From: Phytophthora colocasiae
Taxonomy: Eukaryota; Oomycota; Peronosporomycetes; Peronosporales; Peronosporaceae
Direction of reading: 5' to 3'
Assembly: GCA_018806915.1 (NCBI GenBank)
Contig: JAGKQI010000047.1
Location: 868,001 to 932,000, forward strand
DNA length: 64,000 bases
Made by a program: the position numbers and the translations under genes
The notes under the pieces: model-generated
Told to the model about the DNA's origin: nothing
Databases searched by the model: none
What the model saw: only the letters and a program-made list of their open reading frames with translations
Shown: positions 1-11,117 of the stretch, one piece after another
How positions within the stretch are numbered: the stretch's first letter is position 1
How the letters are laid out: every line of letters starts with the position of its first letter

Positions 1-208
1 CGGCTTGCCGACCGACGGATCCCATCATCGCAACCGCCGACTCGCTGATCACGTACGCGCATTTCTGGGGGGAGACTGTAATGCGAACACCTACACCACC
101 TCCTCAGCAACAGCCCATCCGACAGCTGTGCACCACGATAAGATGGACGCTTGGCAGGACAACCGCAATTGCAAGTTCAACGTGCTCGCGCCGGCACTTC
201 ACAAGTGA
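1..208 (+). CDS. 3' end of an unidentified gene (5' end outside window)
   Basis: An open frame enters from the left edge and stops with TGA at 206-208. The apparent first codon at position 5 is TTG, so this is an internal piece and not a start. The last 40 residues contain CNANTYTTSSATAHP and end NVLAPALHK. A second frame read from position 3 looks equally protein-like before the G run at about 67-73 (TDPIIATADSLITYAHFWG). An indel in that run, or an intron, could therefore join the two frames. I do not recognise the family. What is seen is an open 3' end; that it is coding is an inference. Confidence 0.3.
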   Translation, partial: GLPTDGSHHRNRRLADHVRAFLGGDCNANTYTTSSATAHPTAVHHDKMDAWQDNRNCKFNVLAPALHK

Positions 209-526
209 ACTCTAGTTTAGGTTTGTTCATTCTCAATTTTTCTTCGCACTACACAAGCAATACACATTGAGTTTCACTTCGCCTAGTGCGTGACACCTGC
301 TCGTATCTGTAAGCATTCTTCTTCTCTAGCCAAAACTTCTCCTTCCGTAGTCTTAAAAATGAATTAAAAAATCCATACAGAATTGGTATAACTCTCATTG
401 AGAACGATTTTAAACGAGAAGTATCTTGCACGAGGGGTAGTCAGAACGATGAGAAGTCCCGTTGACAGTGGCAACTCAGTTTTTCTTCTTTTTTTTATTC
501 TTAAAGAAGGAGGAGGAGATAGCCGC
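209..526. other. Intergenic, no gene seen
   Basis: This stretch lies between the tail of the left-edge gene and the 3' end of the small cysteine-rich gene. It is AT-rich with a poly-T run near 480-500. The 60-codon open frame on the minus strand has no recognisable content and I treat it as chance. Confidence 0.5.
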
Positions 527-715
527 TCATTTGTACGAGCAGGGGGTGTTACGCGAGCAGCTGGATTGGCAGCACTCCTGGAAGCTCATAAAGGCTTGAA
601 TTCTGCAGCAGCCACCGACGTCGACGTCGCCACACATGCACGTTTGCGCGTCAGCAGGGGAGGAGATAGTAGCCACAGCAGCAAGAAGAACAGCGAAGGA
701 AGTCAGGAGGTTCAT
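527..715 (-). CDS. Small cysteine-rich secreted protein (candidate apoplastic protein)
   Basis: The ATG at 713-715 opens a 62-residue protein. It begins MNLLTSFAVLLAAVATISS, a good signal peptide with probable cleavage after ADA. The mature part is only about 38 residues and contains eight cysteines in the pattern CxC, CC, CC, C, C, consistent with four disulphides. A longer open frame runs upstream to 769 but would put 18 polar residues before the hydrophobic stretch, so the internal ATG is preferred. Short secreted cysteine-rich proteins are common in oomycetes and some act in the plant apoplast; a role here is inferred from architecture only. It does not match the PcF pattern (six cysteines) that I know. 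No intron is needed. Other possibilities are a toxin-like peptide or a protease inhibitor, but no family motif supports either. Confidence 0.6.
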   Translation of the reverse strand: MNLLTSFAVLLAAVATISSPADAQTCMCGDVDVGGCCRIQAFMSFQECCQSSCSRNTPCSYK

Positions 716-1506
716 CGTTCTTGGTCGTCTGGTAGTGAAGGGTGCTGGGAAAATTGAGAAGTGAGCCAACCAGTACGTGAACTAGAGCTACACTGGGATG
801 CCTGTACTGTATCAACACTATGGACGGATCTCGAAAGCTATCCTGTCAGTGGTTGCATGCAACAATGTGGGATGGCGTCTGTGCCATGTGATTCTTACCC
901 TTCCGATGTTGAGCGATAGATTTTGCATTTAAGTAGAATCATTCTCACTGCCAACAGCAAAGTCGAAAGCGCAAAGCATGCGGAATTTTTCTGCATAACG
1001 AAAACGACGACACCAAGTGAGACAAATGGTACTGTATTCGCGTGGTTGGCATGGTTGAAGAATCTTCAGAACACAAACACAATTTCAGGTTGCCCGTATC
1101 AAATCCACGCAGTTCTGATCTCTGTCCTGCTGGCCGTCAATCTGTACTTACTTGTACTCGTGAAGTTAAAAACTTGAAAGAGAGAAATTATTTGTGCTGT
1201 TTTCACGACAATACTCTGTCCTACTACGAGAGGAAAACCGCCTCGAGTCCACACGTCCATCATCATCTATCCATACACGAAACAAGCTGCTGGTTCGCCA
1301 CATTGCAGTCCGGTACGACCTGAGCCGATCACAGACAGTTTGTTTTCGTGTTGTATTTCCGATGTCCATCACAAATCTTCAAAGTACAGTAGCTAGAAGC
1401 ACCTTTCCTTTGTCTATTACGGTTGCAATAGTGAAATCACCTCAGCTTTGTGGAGTCTCTACTAGACTGCAGCACTGTCGAGCCTCGTGCTTGCAGTGTG
1501 ATCTTC
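716..1506. other. Intergenic, no gene seen
   Basis: This is the upstream region of the cysteine-rich gene and the downstream region of the first M96-like gene. Several overlapping 60-140-codon open frames occur on both strands. None has a recognisable domain, a convincing start or a paralogue in the window. Confidence 0.5.
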
Positions 1507-2673
1507 TCACGCGTTCACAGCCCCTCGAATCGACTGCACTTCCACTTCTCCCCAACTCGCAATACCTTCTTTCAACGATCTCATCGCACTCCTCGAGATC
1601 TCGAACTTAGGCTTGTGCATCTTCATGAAGGCTGCCCGTTGCATCACAACCACCAACTCTTCTTCCTCTGGGTCACCCTCCGATATTCCATCCTCCTCCC
1701 CTCCACTATACGATGTTTGCTGCTCATCAGTACTCGATACTAACTGCTGTTTCGTCCGTCTCATTTCCGTCAGTACAGTCGTAGCACTAATATCTCTCCG
1801 TACTCGCTCTTGTGGGTTATACGGGTACAAGTCGTCTACATCAACACAATCCGTTACCACCACAGCACAAGGTCGTCCTCCCATTTGTTCCGATTGATCA
1901 AAATACTCCGCTAGCACCACCTTATTCACCTCCGACGTGATATCATTGCTGTCCGTGGACAAAAGCCGATAATTCCAAATAGAAGTGCCATCATCAACAG
2001 TATCGTAGTCTTCTCGAACTGTTGTATGTCCAAGAGCTTCGGAAATCGTGATCTCCATGTTCAGCATAAAATATTTAATAGCGTCAAACACTTCTTTGAT
2101 GGACTGAACGCCAGTAAAGTGGAAGAACTCGAATCTTTCGCAACAGAAATTGCCCTCCACGTCCTCATATCGGTGGTCCATAAGCTGAGGCTTCAGTAAA
2201 TCCAAATGTTGGCTTCGAGCCACCACATATTGACAACCTCTAGTAATCATGTCGCTTTTTAGTCCCAATAGAACTTGACGTCGTTCCCACCATTCGTGAG
2301 GCAGGTGGATGTGTCTGCATAATGGACTTCCAGTTTGTCGTTCCTACAGATCATAAAAAATAATAAAATTTTACTAGTTCTACTGCAAAAAATAATTATA
2401 AAAAAGATACTCTACCTGCATTCCTGCCAACATGGACCTCGCCCCGGCCACCGCCAATTGCTGACCGTGTATAACATCTCGAAGGGAGTTGTTCGCGTTT
2501 ACGACATCAAGAATTTGAGCCTTGACGCTTCGTGGACGAGCTTGCAACTTGGTCAATTGCTTCTGCAGCACTTGGAGCTGCGTCTGAAGCCGCTTCACCT
2601 CGTCCTGTCGCACCAGATACGACGGTCTACGGCGTTTAGGGCCGGTACGTCGACGTTCCTGCCTCTCTGACAT
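1507..2673 (-). CDS. M96-like protein with bZIP-like N-terminus, copy A
   Basis: There are two exons, 2416-2673 and 1507-2343, joined across a 72-bp GT-AG intron (2344-2415) that keeps phase 0; the product is 364 residues. The ATG at 2671-2673 starts MSERQERRRTGPKRRRP, a basic block, followed by a leucine-spaced coiled segment (VKRLQTQLQVLQKQL, about residues 25-45). This is a bZIP-like arrangement. The rest is a globular domain shared with the neighbours: HLPHEWWERRQVLL, ITRGCQYVVARS, ERFEFFHFTGV, TTVRE, then VTDCVDVDDLYPYNP..RVRRDIS and VVVMQRAAFMKMHKP. Such proteins form a large oomycete-specific family, often labelled M96 mating-specific in Phytophthora; I assign the label from memory of that family. 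A DNA-binding role is inferred from the basic/zipper pattern; the C-terminal domain may be START-like. The gene is divergent from copy B, 72 bp away. Confidence 0.75.
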
Positions 2674-2745
2674 GTACACAGAATATTTTTTTGTGATTGA
2701 CAAATCTTGGAAAATAATCTTTAATGTAAAAAAAAAATAGTGGAA

Positions 2746-3803
2746 ATGGAGTCGACCATCAAAAAATTTAAACCTTCACATGTGAAGAGGAAGGAAGAGA
2801 AACAAGAGCTCAGTAATCAAGTTCAAGTATTGCAAGAGCAAGTGGATGAATTAAGAGAAAAAGTGAAAATGTCTCGAAGTGAAGAGGAGTTGGAGCTGTG
2901 GAAGGCAAACAGCTCGAAACGAATCTTGGAACGAACCATTCGTGATCAGCAGATGAATATTGCTCAAACTCAAAGGAAATTGCTGCAGATCCAGGTATTT
3001 TGCAAGCAGATACTAGTACATGGTAGAAAGCTGGTACTAACCTTTTTTTGTTACTGTTTCTTAGGGAAATATGGCCACCAATCCACTGTACCGACCGATT
3101 CATCTACCAAAGGAATGGAACGATCGTCGACGAGTGCTTGTTGGTCTCAAAGATGAAATGATTACTCGAGGACTCCAGTATGTGGCAGCACGAAGTGAAC
3201 CTTTGGATTTGGGTAAAGCTCATTTTTCAGATCACGTGTACGTGCTGTGACCGGTTCGAGTTTATTCATTTCAACGGAGTCAAATCTGTCAAACAAGTGT
3301 ATGAAGCACTCAAGTTCTTTGTGGGCAATATGGAGATCAGTATTTCCGAGAAATCGGGTCATACAACTGTGCGGGAGGGATACGACAGTGAAGATGGAGG
3401 ACCAAGTATTACCCATTTCCATTTAGTCTCTAAACCTAAAGAGGATTTGACGGTGGAGATGAACAGCGCTACGTGTATGGAATATTTCGAGCATCACCAC
3501 CACTTTAACGGACCTTGTGGTGTAATGGTCACTGACAATGTTGATACGGATGAACTGTATCCATACAGTCCACGAGATCGCGTTCGCAGAGACGTCAGTG
3601 TTGCCATTGTGTTCACCGAATTGTCAAGGGGAAAAGAAGGAGTTACAGTGCTCATGCAGCGTGCGGCGTTTCTAACTATCCGCAATCCCGAGTTTAAGCT
3701 TTCAGCTTCCTCAATGGATTCGCTTCGTGAAGGTGCGACAGGTACATCCAGTTGGGGGAACATCACAGTACAAGCTATTCGAGAATACGTGCAGACCAAC
3801 TAG
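2746..3803 (+). pseudogene. M96-like protein, copy B, frameshifted
   Basis: Exon 1 (2746-2994) and exon 2 (from 3065) flank a 70-bp GT-AG intron at the same place as in copy A. The ATG at 2746-2748 opens MESTIKKFKPSHVKRK, a basic region followed by a heptad-like stretch. Exon 2 reads HLPKEWNDRRRVLVGL and MITRGLQYVAARS, as in copy A, until TGA at 3248-3250. The homologous sequence then resumes in another frame (CCDRFEFIHFNGVKSV) and runs intact to the stop at 3803. Aligned to copy A, about seven codons are missing and one extra base is present near 3240, a net loss of about 20 nt. An 18-nt GT...AG string at 3213-3230 is too short to be an intron. The rest of the frame is undamaged, so the lesion is young or an assembly error. 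Confidence 0.7.
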
Positions 3804-3823
3804 AGAATACTGAATTCGGTTAA

Positions 3824-4747
3824 TCAAATGAGCCTACGGAGTGTTTGTACCATGGTTGCTGGCCACTGAGCAGTTTGCTCATACATTTCGCTCACCATCT
3901 CGTCCTGAACGTCGAAGCTAGGGCGATAGACTTTCATAAAAGCAGCATGGCGCATCAGAACGACGACTTCACCGCAGTTCTGCTCTTCAGTCAGTACAAT
4001 TCCGGCAGTGACATCTCGACGAATGAATGTGAGTGGATCATACGGGTGCAAGTCGTCTTCGTCAACACTGTCAGTGATCAGCACCGCACACTTTGAGTTC
4101 TCCAGTTCGTTCTGGTCCTCAAAATACTGCGCAAATGTCGTGGTATTGACTTCCGACCTCACTCCTTCGTGGTTCGACTCGAATCGGTGGTTTGAGATGT
4201 ACGTGTCATCGTGTAGCGTTTGATAGTCGTCTCGGTCCGTGAGATCCCCCAACGTCGAGTCACTGCCCTCTAAACTGCACATAAATCTCACCAGTGCATC
4301 GTAAGTTTGCTTGAGAGATCGAGTTCCGTGGAAACGAATGACGTCGAAGCGGCGACCGACGAAATTCCCATCCGGATCTTCAAATTTATCACCCAAAAAG
4401 TAAGTTTTCGACAAGTCCAACTCGTTACTGCGCGCTTTCAGATAGTCGTAGCATTGTCGGATATTGTCGCTTTTCCTGTTCAGTAGGAGATTCCTCCGAG
4501 CGCTTCGGTCTCGAGGCAAGTGGATATTTGTGTGCATCGGATTCTTGCACTGAGTTCCGAGGTGGTCGAAGATCATAGACTGGACGGACGCCAACGCTAA
4601 CTGCTGCTTGTCGGAAGATTTCTTGAGTTCTGCTAGTTCTTGTCGTAAAACTTGAGCCTTTTTGGCCAAATTTTCTGCTTCCTGCGCGTATTTCCTCTTC
4701 CGAAGACGTGGAAATTCCACCTCATCGATGCTCAAACTGGCTTGCAT
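3824..4747 (-). CDS. M96-like protein, copy C
   Basis: A single exon of 307 residues starting at the ATG 4745-4747; the longer open frame begins with TTG. Residues 1-25 hold a basic stretch (FPRLRKRKYAQEAENLAKK) leading into a leucine-spaced coiled segment. The globular part keeps the family motifs: DKFEDPDGNFVGRRFDVIRF, TDSVDEDDLHPYDP with the arginine pair IRRDVTAG, and VVVLMRHAAFMKVYRP. Unlike copies A and B it has no intron between the zipper and the domain. It is convergent with copy B, whose stop lies 20 bp away, so the two 3' UTRs must overlap. Function as a regulator is inferred from architecture; no experimental role is implied by the sequence. Confidence 0.75.
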   Translation of the reverse strand: MQASLSIDEVEFPRLRKRKYAQEAENLAKKAQVLRQELAELKKSSDKQQLALASVQSMIFDHLGTQCKNPMHTNIHLPRDRSARRNLLLNRKSDNIRQCYDYLKARSNELDLSKTYFLGDKFEDPDGNFVGRRFDVIRFHGTRSLKQTYDALVRFMCSLEGSDSTLGDLTDRDDYQTLHDDTYISNHRFESNHEGVRSEVNTTTFAQYFEDQNELENSKCAVLITDSVDEDDLHPYDPLTFIRRDVTAGIVLTEEQNCGEVVVLMRHAAFMKVYRPSFDVQDEMVSEMYEQTAQWPATMVQTLRRLI

Positions 4748-4895
4748 CGTTATGAGCAAAAAGAAAAGTGGTTTCGCCTTGGATAGAACTGAACATCACG
4801 TCAACAGCATCAACATCCTGGCCTCAAGTCGGATTACTCTGATAAACATGGCTACAACTGATTGTCAAAGAAAGATTAAAAATGTGGAAGTTAAC

Positions 4896-6589
4896 TTATA
4901 CCAATACATGTACCTGTGCATGATGGCCACCACACGGGATGCTGGCCTCGTCACTTGCGCAGCAGCAACTCGTCGTATCTCCAGTGCACGAACAGCCTGC
5001 TTCACTGCGCTGCAATGCACGATCCACTACGAGTTTTTTCATGTTGTCGTGGGAGTGGAACATATTGAGGAAAAATCGATCCTGTTGTCTTTGGGGGACC
5101 TTGTGTGGGTACATGTGAAGCTTGGTCATCATATACCTCTTCATCACGACGTACTTTTTGCCCTCTTGATTTTCATGAGTAGTGAGCACAACTCCACTCG
5201 AGATGTCCTTCCGAATATTGGACTCATTGTACGGCTGCAAATCATCGCGATCTACGTAGTCCGTTGCTAGCACTGCTGAGTTGTCCCCGAATCGACAGTA
5301 GAAAACACCATTGGACTCCATATCCGGCATCTTCGCTCTGCTATCTGCTTGTTTCGGTGTCTCGAGGATACGCTGATGCATATAATTGCACTTGAGCGTG
5401 CCAGTGGACTGCAAAAACGAAATAACCAACTTAGTACATGAGAAAAAACAATGATAACTCGCTGTAGCAATGCTGTACCTCTCGTGTCGCCGTAATGCCT
5501 ATTGCATCATTCAGCAAATCGTCCTTTTCGGTGAGCTGATTGTAGATACCGCGTGCTACCTGGTAGATGCTCACTCCATCATATCTGGAAATCGTGAAAT
5601 TGATACAGTAATGCTTGCCAAACTTGTCAAACATATCCGAGAACTCATGTGGGTGGCTGCAGTCCATTCCCTGGGTCTTGTGCTCAATAAACTTGTAGGT
5701 CATATCCAATTTCTCCTTTCGCAGCGATAGAATGGTTTTCCTGCGCTCAGTCGGGTCTTTTCCAAGATGAATGTACGATTCCAAAGGTGTCATCAACGAC
5801 ATCCGCTTTATAAAAATCGGCAAAAAAATCAGTAAGTAAAAATGCAACAACATTCTCAGTTCCAAAGTAACTTTTCCTTACCACATCGTTCACTGGTGCA
5901 AATGCCAACATGGCTTTGAAGTTGTCCTCGTACATTTTCTGCTGCAAGGCAAGAGCATGTAGCAGTTGGTTGTTCTCTTGACTTTTGAGCAACATTTTCA
6001 GCTCTTCCGCCAAATCTTTGTCTCTTCTTCTTCTGTTTTTGATACTCTTACGTCTTGGCTTGTTTGTCTTTTGCTGAAACTCCAAAAACTCCTTCTGAGC
6101 GGTCAGAAACTTGGATTCTCTCGTCAGCAGCTCCGTTTCTTCGTCTTCCGAGCTGGGATCAGAATCAGTGTGTCCTGATTCTTCTGAAGACGACGCACAG
6201 CGCGCCAACTTGAATGGAGAAGTTGGAATTGGACTCAAATCTACAGAAGACTCTGGACTCTGCAGCTCTTCGTCCGTCCGACACGAAGGTGAATCTGGAA
6301 GAGCTTCAAGCCACGAATTGGCTCGAGGGCTTAAAGGCAACATCATGTCCAGGTCAGGTAAGCTAATTGCGTCGTCTTGTTGCTCTATTTCGTTTAGAAA
6401 AAGCTCGTCTTCGAGTAGAAATTCGCCCAATTTGGGGGATTGAGCATCGTCTTGAAGCAGTTCTCGCGCTAGAGAAGAGAGAGGGGACGTTGGTAAAGCT
6501 ATGGGACTGCTGGATACGTTGTCGTCGTCGTCCAGCAGCTGCAACATGTCGTAGTCGCGCACTAAGTCGACAGGTAGCTCCACGCCCAT
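4896..6589 (-). CDS. M96-like protein, long subfamily, copy D
   Basis: Three exons (5882-6589, 5479-5805, 4896-5408) join across 76-bp and 70-bp GT-AG introns in phase 0; the product is 515 residues. The N-terminal 170 residues are acidic and Ser/Pro-rich and contain DYDMLQLLDDDD and GEFLLEDELFLNEIE, both conserved in copy E. A basic block (NKPRRKSIKNRRRRDKD) and a leucine-spaced helix follow at about 180-220, a bZIP-like layout. The C-terminal domain carries RRKTILSLRKEKLDMTYKF, FGKHYCINFTISRYDGVS and LATDYVDRDDLQPYNE, the long-subfamily form of the DDL-PY motif. The C-terminus extends beyond copy E with a cysteine-rich tail (CSCTGDTTSCCCASDE). The acidic N-terminus could be an activation region; this is inference. 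Confidence 0.75.
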
Positions 6590-7063
6590 GGTGTTCAGAT
6601 AATTATGTTATGAGAAAAAATAACAGTAGATAAAAATAACAGTAGATAAAAATAACAGTAGATAATTTTCATTGTAGTAAATATTACGAACAGCAAGAGG
6701 GTTTCAGAGCAATAGATGTTGATTCATGTTTAGCATCGAGCGCTGGGAATCCCAAATCTGGAAGCGCTACTAGTGTTGAATCGCACAAACAACCACTCGT
6801 CATGGAGAGCACGGAGCGCTTTACAGCAGCTGCCACATAATTATCGGTAGTCGCTCACTCCATGACAAACACACGTCCCTGGCCCTGCTTGTCCTTGGCT
6901 CGGCTTCAACGGGGGACCACGACCGCATCCAGGAACGCTTGAGGAACTAATCACTTGAGAGAAGAAAAAAATGAAAGCCGAGGAGTGTTGACGAAGATCA
7001 GAGTCTTCATCAAAAGCCCTCGGCTGCCTGCTACTTTGAGACTCCAGAACGCCATGGAATCGA
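6590..7063. other. Intergenic with a short tandem repeat
   Basis: This is the upstream region of copy D and the downstream region of copy E. It contains three perfect head-to-tail copies of a 16-bp unit (AAAAATAACAGTAGAT) at 6616-6663, starting 27 bp upstream of the copy D ATG, probably in its promoter or 5' UTR. No gene was seen. Confidence 0.7.
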
Positions 7064-9061
7064 TCAGTCTTCACCTGCGCATGGACAACCGGTCTCATTG
7101 CGCTGCAGACGATCAACGATGAGCGTCTTCATTGTGTCATGGCACTTGGGCATGCTAGCAAAGAAACGATCCTGTTGCTCCTGGGGGACCTTGTGAGGGT
7201 ACATGTGGAACTTCGCCATCAAGTAGCGCTTCATCACCACGTACTTTTTTCCGTCAGAATCAGTGTGGCCAGACAGCACCACTCCGCTAGAAACATCCTT
7301 GCGGATGCGGTTTGCTGTGTCGTACGGGTGCAGGTCGTCCTGGTCGATGTAGTCTGTTGCTAGTACTGCTGAATTGTCACCAAATCGGCAATAGAAAATG
7401 GCGTTTGACTCCATGTCCGGCATCTTTTCGCCATCTGCGTTTGTGCTGTCACTCGCATCCCAGTCCATGCTTGACACAATGCGCTGGTGCATGAAGTTAC
7501 ACTTGATCGTATCGAAAGATTCGCGGATCGTAGTACTACCCATTGCGTTGTTCAGAGCCTCATCCTTTCCGGCGATCTGCTCGTAGATGGCACGTCCAAC
7601 CTGGAAGACGCTCACGCCATCGTATTTCGAGATGGCGAAGTTCACACAGTAGTGCTTGCCGAATTTCTCGAACATATCTGAGTACTGGTACGGCTGGTTG
7701 ATGTCCAGGCCTGCTGCCTTCTGTTCAATGAACTTGTAGGTCATATCCAGCTTCTCCTCACGCAACGACAGAATGGTTTTTCTCCGCTCATTGAAGTCCT
7801 TGCCCAGTCGAATGTACGATTCCATGGGGGTCATCAGAGCCATACGCTGTAGAAAAAGCACGCACATAATCAGAACCTTTATCATAACTAAAAAAACTGT
7901 AGAACCAGTTCACGTACCACATCGCTCACAGGAGCGAACGCAAGCATGGCCTTGAAGTTATCCTGGTAGACCTTCTGCTGAGTAACGAGCTCATTCAGCA
8001 ACTGGTTGTTCTCCTGACTTTTCGCCAGCAACTTCGGCTGCTCCGTATCACGCGGGCGACGCTGCTTAATGCTTTTTCTCTGAGGACGACTCGACTTGGC
8101 ACGAGACGTCAGGAAATCCATCTGAGCATCCAGGTATTTGGCCTCTTTCTCCAGCAGGTCCATCTCATCCTGTTTAGTAACAACAACGAATATTTAGAAA
8201 CTCTCCAGATCCAACAGTTTCCCGTCAACTACGTACTTCCATAGCTTCCTCCTCCATCTCTTCATCCTCCTCTTGAGTCTCCATCTGTTCTGGTTCCTTC
8301 ACATTCTCCTCAGGCATGGAAGGAAGTGGTGAAGCCGATACACTACCATCTGTGTGACCCAGCGACGACGAATCCGACAACATCGAATCTGTATGGGGGA
8401 GTCTCGGTGGAGACATCGGTGGGAGGATGCGCCCCATGAGAGATTCATGGTACTTCCTTGCCTCTTCTTCCTCCTTTTTCTTCTGTTCCTCAGCCAGCAA
8501 CGGACACTCGACGTCGAATTCATCCACATCAGTTTCGTTCTTGTACGGAGATCCGTTCGTAGTGCTTGGACAGGTGCTGGGTACACTCGGACAGGGCGAA
8601 GCGAGCATATCCAGGTCCGTAAAAGCGTCCAAGTCGATCGCACCATCATTCTGCTCCAGTGCTGTCTGATTCTTCTGAGTCTCACCTGAGTCCAAGTCTA
8701 ATTTTACCACCTTCTCCATATCTCGCAGAAATTGCTCGCCGTCCAATAAGAACTCAGCAAATTCGTCCTGAGTGTTGGTCTCTGCTTCTGGGGATTTTGT
8801 GGCTACAGCCGAGGAACAGCCTGCACCACCGGCTGCACATGCTGAGGCCGCACAGGAAGTGCTGGAGGGCCCCACGCTGTCTGAGCCCGACGTAGAGATG
8901 CTCACGCCCACAGAGCAGTTAGCCAGGAGCTCCTCCACGTGCGCAGAGGCTGTGGGAGATGCCGGCGCGTCCAGGAAGCTGTTCGGGACGGCATCTTCTC
9001 CATCCACGAGCTGCAGCATGTCGTACTCAAGCACGAGATCGTCCGGAAGTCCTGCTGCCAT
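7064..9061 (-). CDS. M96-like protein, long subfamily, copy E
   Basis: Three exons (8237-9061, 7918-8169, 7064-7846) with 67-bp and 71-bp GT-AG introns give 619 residues in consistent phase 0. The start at 9059-9061 reads MAAGLPDDLVLEYDMLQLVD, matching copy D. The N-terminal 275 residues are acidic with Ser/Pro and a Glu/Lys run (EEQKKKEEEEARKYHE). The basic block SSRPQRKSIKQRRPRDTE and the leucine-spaced helix lie in exon 2. The C-terminal domain contains RMALMTPMESYIRLGKDF, FGKHYCVNFAISKYDGVS, LATDYIDQDDLHPYDTANR and KYVVMKRYLMAKFHMYPHK. Copy D has the exon 1/exon 2 sequence fused, so the first intron of E was lost in D or gained in E. Probable nuclear regulator, by architecture only. Confidence 0.8.
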
Positions 9062-9653
9062 TGTCTGTCTGTATCAGTAGTGTCGTAAGGAGGGAGGAAG
9101 GCTGAGAAAGCTGGCTAAAGTAGACTGACAGACCGCTCCACGTCGATTTGATTCTTGGCACTACAGGTCGCTAACGTTTCTTAGTGGCGAGCTTTCGACT
9201 GGGACTTTGTATGAAGGTGTTCTGGAAGAATGGAAGATGGCGGCGGACTGGCTGCAAACTTCGGATTGGATGAAAGCAGCGTCATTTTGACGAATCAGAG
9301 GGCAACAACTGATTATGAGACATTAGTCTCCCGTTTAAGTAAACGTCATCCGGCGTTGCATCTGTCAACAAGCGCATCAAATCTTGCGACGGTTCACAAT
9401 GAATTACACGGGAGGAGGACCACTAAAACCTTGTCGAACTGTGATTGGTTCAAATCAGAGTAATCACAGCGTAATCAAAATGGTGTTTTGTACATAAATG
9501 ATATCTGATTGGCCAAGGCACTTCAACGTCAATTTCCTATTGTTGCCCTGTGAATATGAATGATCTACGTTATTCTTAGTGCTCTGCTAGGTCACTAGAA
9601 GTCTGCAGTCTTCTCGCTGATCCAACAAGAGTAAACTGATAAGGGCAGCTAGG
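9062..9653. other. Divergent intergenic region
   Basis: This 592-bp region separates the divergent starts of M96-like copy E and the first MHYT gene, so it should hold two promoters. A 77-codon ATG frame (9230-9463) is present but has no family features and I do not call it. Inverted CCAAT-like motifs occur near 9443 and 9510; their significance is unknown. Confidence 0.5.
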
Positions 9654-10902
9654 ATGGCTGTCAATATTCATCAGTACTGGTCATGGTCAATGATCCTTCT
9701 CTCGTATCTAATCTCCACCACTGGGGGCTACTGCAGTGCGTTCGTTCACTAAAGCTTATTGACAGGGGTACTGGTAGATAGATACACTAACGTTAACTGC
9801 TGCTATTGCAGCAATTCAACTCATGGAGAACTGGCGCCGGGTGGATGGAGTCGTTCATAAACGCATCATGTTGGTTCTCTCTTCGTTCGCACTTGGTGGT
9901 TGCGGGATCTGGTGCACACACTTCACGGGTATGACGGCTCTCGAGCTCGAACTCGAAGATGGAACTATTCTCGAGATGGACTTCGAGTTGGGTCTTACCA
10001 TTTTATCCTTCATCTTCGCGGTACTGGGCGTGTTCGTTGGACTGAAAATCGCCTCCATGGATCCGTATTTCCTGGAAATGGAGGCCGCCAGACGCAAAGA
10101 GATGCTGGTAAACTGTTATTTCGTCTACCGAGTCTCTTTCAATACTAATATTCTTTTGGCCTTTTAGGCTGCCAACCTGAAAAACGTGAAAATGTCAACT
10201 GTAGTGAACAGAAGTGCTGTCACTCGCCGCATCAAAGTAAGTGTCATTTCGGTTAATAGGCATTAAATTGTTATGAGTCTAATAATTGTGATAGATCATC
10301 GCGCTCTTCTCTCGGCTATGGCTTATCATGCTTGGAGGAGCTTTTGCAGCATTGGGAGTCCTCGGTATGCACTACCTTGGTATGATGGCACAACGATCAA
10401 ACGCCGTCATGGAGTTAAACGCTGGAATCGTTGTACTTTCGGTTCTAATAGCGTTCTTCACCGCCAACGCAGCATTTTGGATCCTCTTCCGAGCAGTAAG
10501 TAACTTGAATTGCTGATCCACTATCAAGGTTTTACTGACACAGTTTTGCAGCTTACATTCATGCCTGACAGTGAGCTTCTGCGACTGGGCAGTGCTTTGA
10601 TCATGGGGGTTGCAGTCTGTGCTACCCATTATTGTGGCATGGGAGCTGCTTCGTACGCACCCAGCGTGGAAAATTACGCCGATAGCACACGATTCATTAT
10701 CAACCGATCTGAGGCTGCTATTGTCGCTTCGCACGGGGCTCTGTTAACATGTTACTGGCTGGCAAGTTTCAGCGTGGTGCGTAGTGTACGCAAAGCCGAA
10801 ATGAGCGCTACTGCCTCGACAATGCGAGAAGGCATCTCAAAACGGGATAAAATGTCTAAGACTCGAGGGAACAGCATCCAGAAAATTCACGTAGCACGCT
10901 GA
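9654..10902 (+). CDS. MHYT-domain integral membrane protein, copy 1
   Basis: Five exons (9654-9735, 9812-10107, 10168-10236, 10295-10495, 10552-10902) join in consistent phase to give 332 residues. The three repeats typical of the MHYT sensor domain are visible: IWCTHFTGMTAL, LGMHYLGMMAQ and CATHYCGMGAASY, each inside or next to a hydrophobic segment; about seven membrane spans are expected. In bacteria this domain is the membrane sensor of signalling proteins and is proposed to bind a metal, perhaps copper, through its Met/His residues. Here no GGDEF, EAL or kinase domain follows, only a short basic tail, so any output partner is separate. The first exon supplies the first membrane helix. 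Copy 2 follows in the same direction 215 bp downstream. Confidence 0.75.
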
Positions 10903-11117
10903 GAGCGTACTGTATTAAGATCAGTTGGCTCATGGTCGTGTATTTTGAAAAAGACATTTCTCTTTGCACATACTGCCCGAATCGTAGCATTGACCACTAA
11001 AAATACGTGTTTTCTTGTCTTAAGAATAGGTAGAAGATAGCTCCTTGGCCTCAGTTTGTCATTCTCTCCTTTTTGTTTGTCAACAAAGCAGGAAACAAGC
11101 GCAAAGTATAAGGACAA

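Noticed and set aside
1194..1610. 138-codon frame upstream of M96-like copy A
   Set aside because: It overlaps the 3' part of copy A antisense, has no recognisable content and no paralogue.
3213..3230. An 18-nt GT...AG string in M96-like copy B that might remove the frame problem
   Set aside because: It is too short to splice, the bases align with coding sequence of copy A, and removal would not restore the missing codons.
9230..9463. 77-codon ATG frame between M96-like copy E and the MHYT pair
   Set aside because: No signal peptide, domain or homologue in the window; it lies where two promoters are expected.
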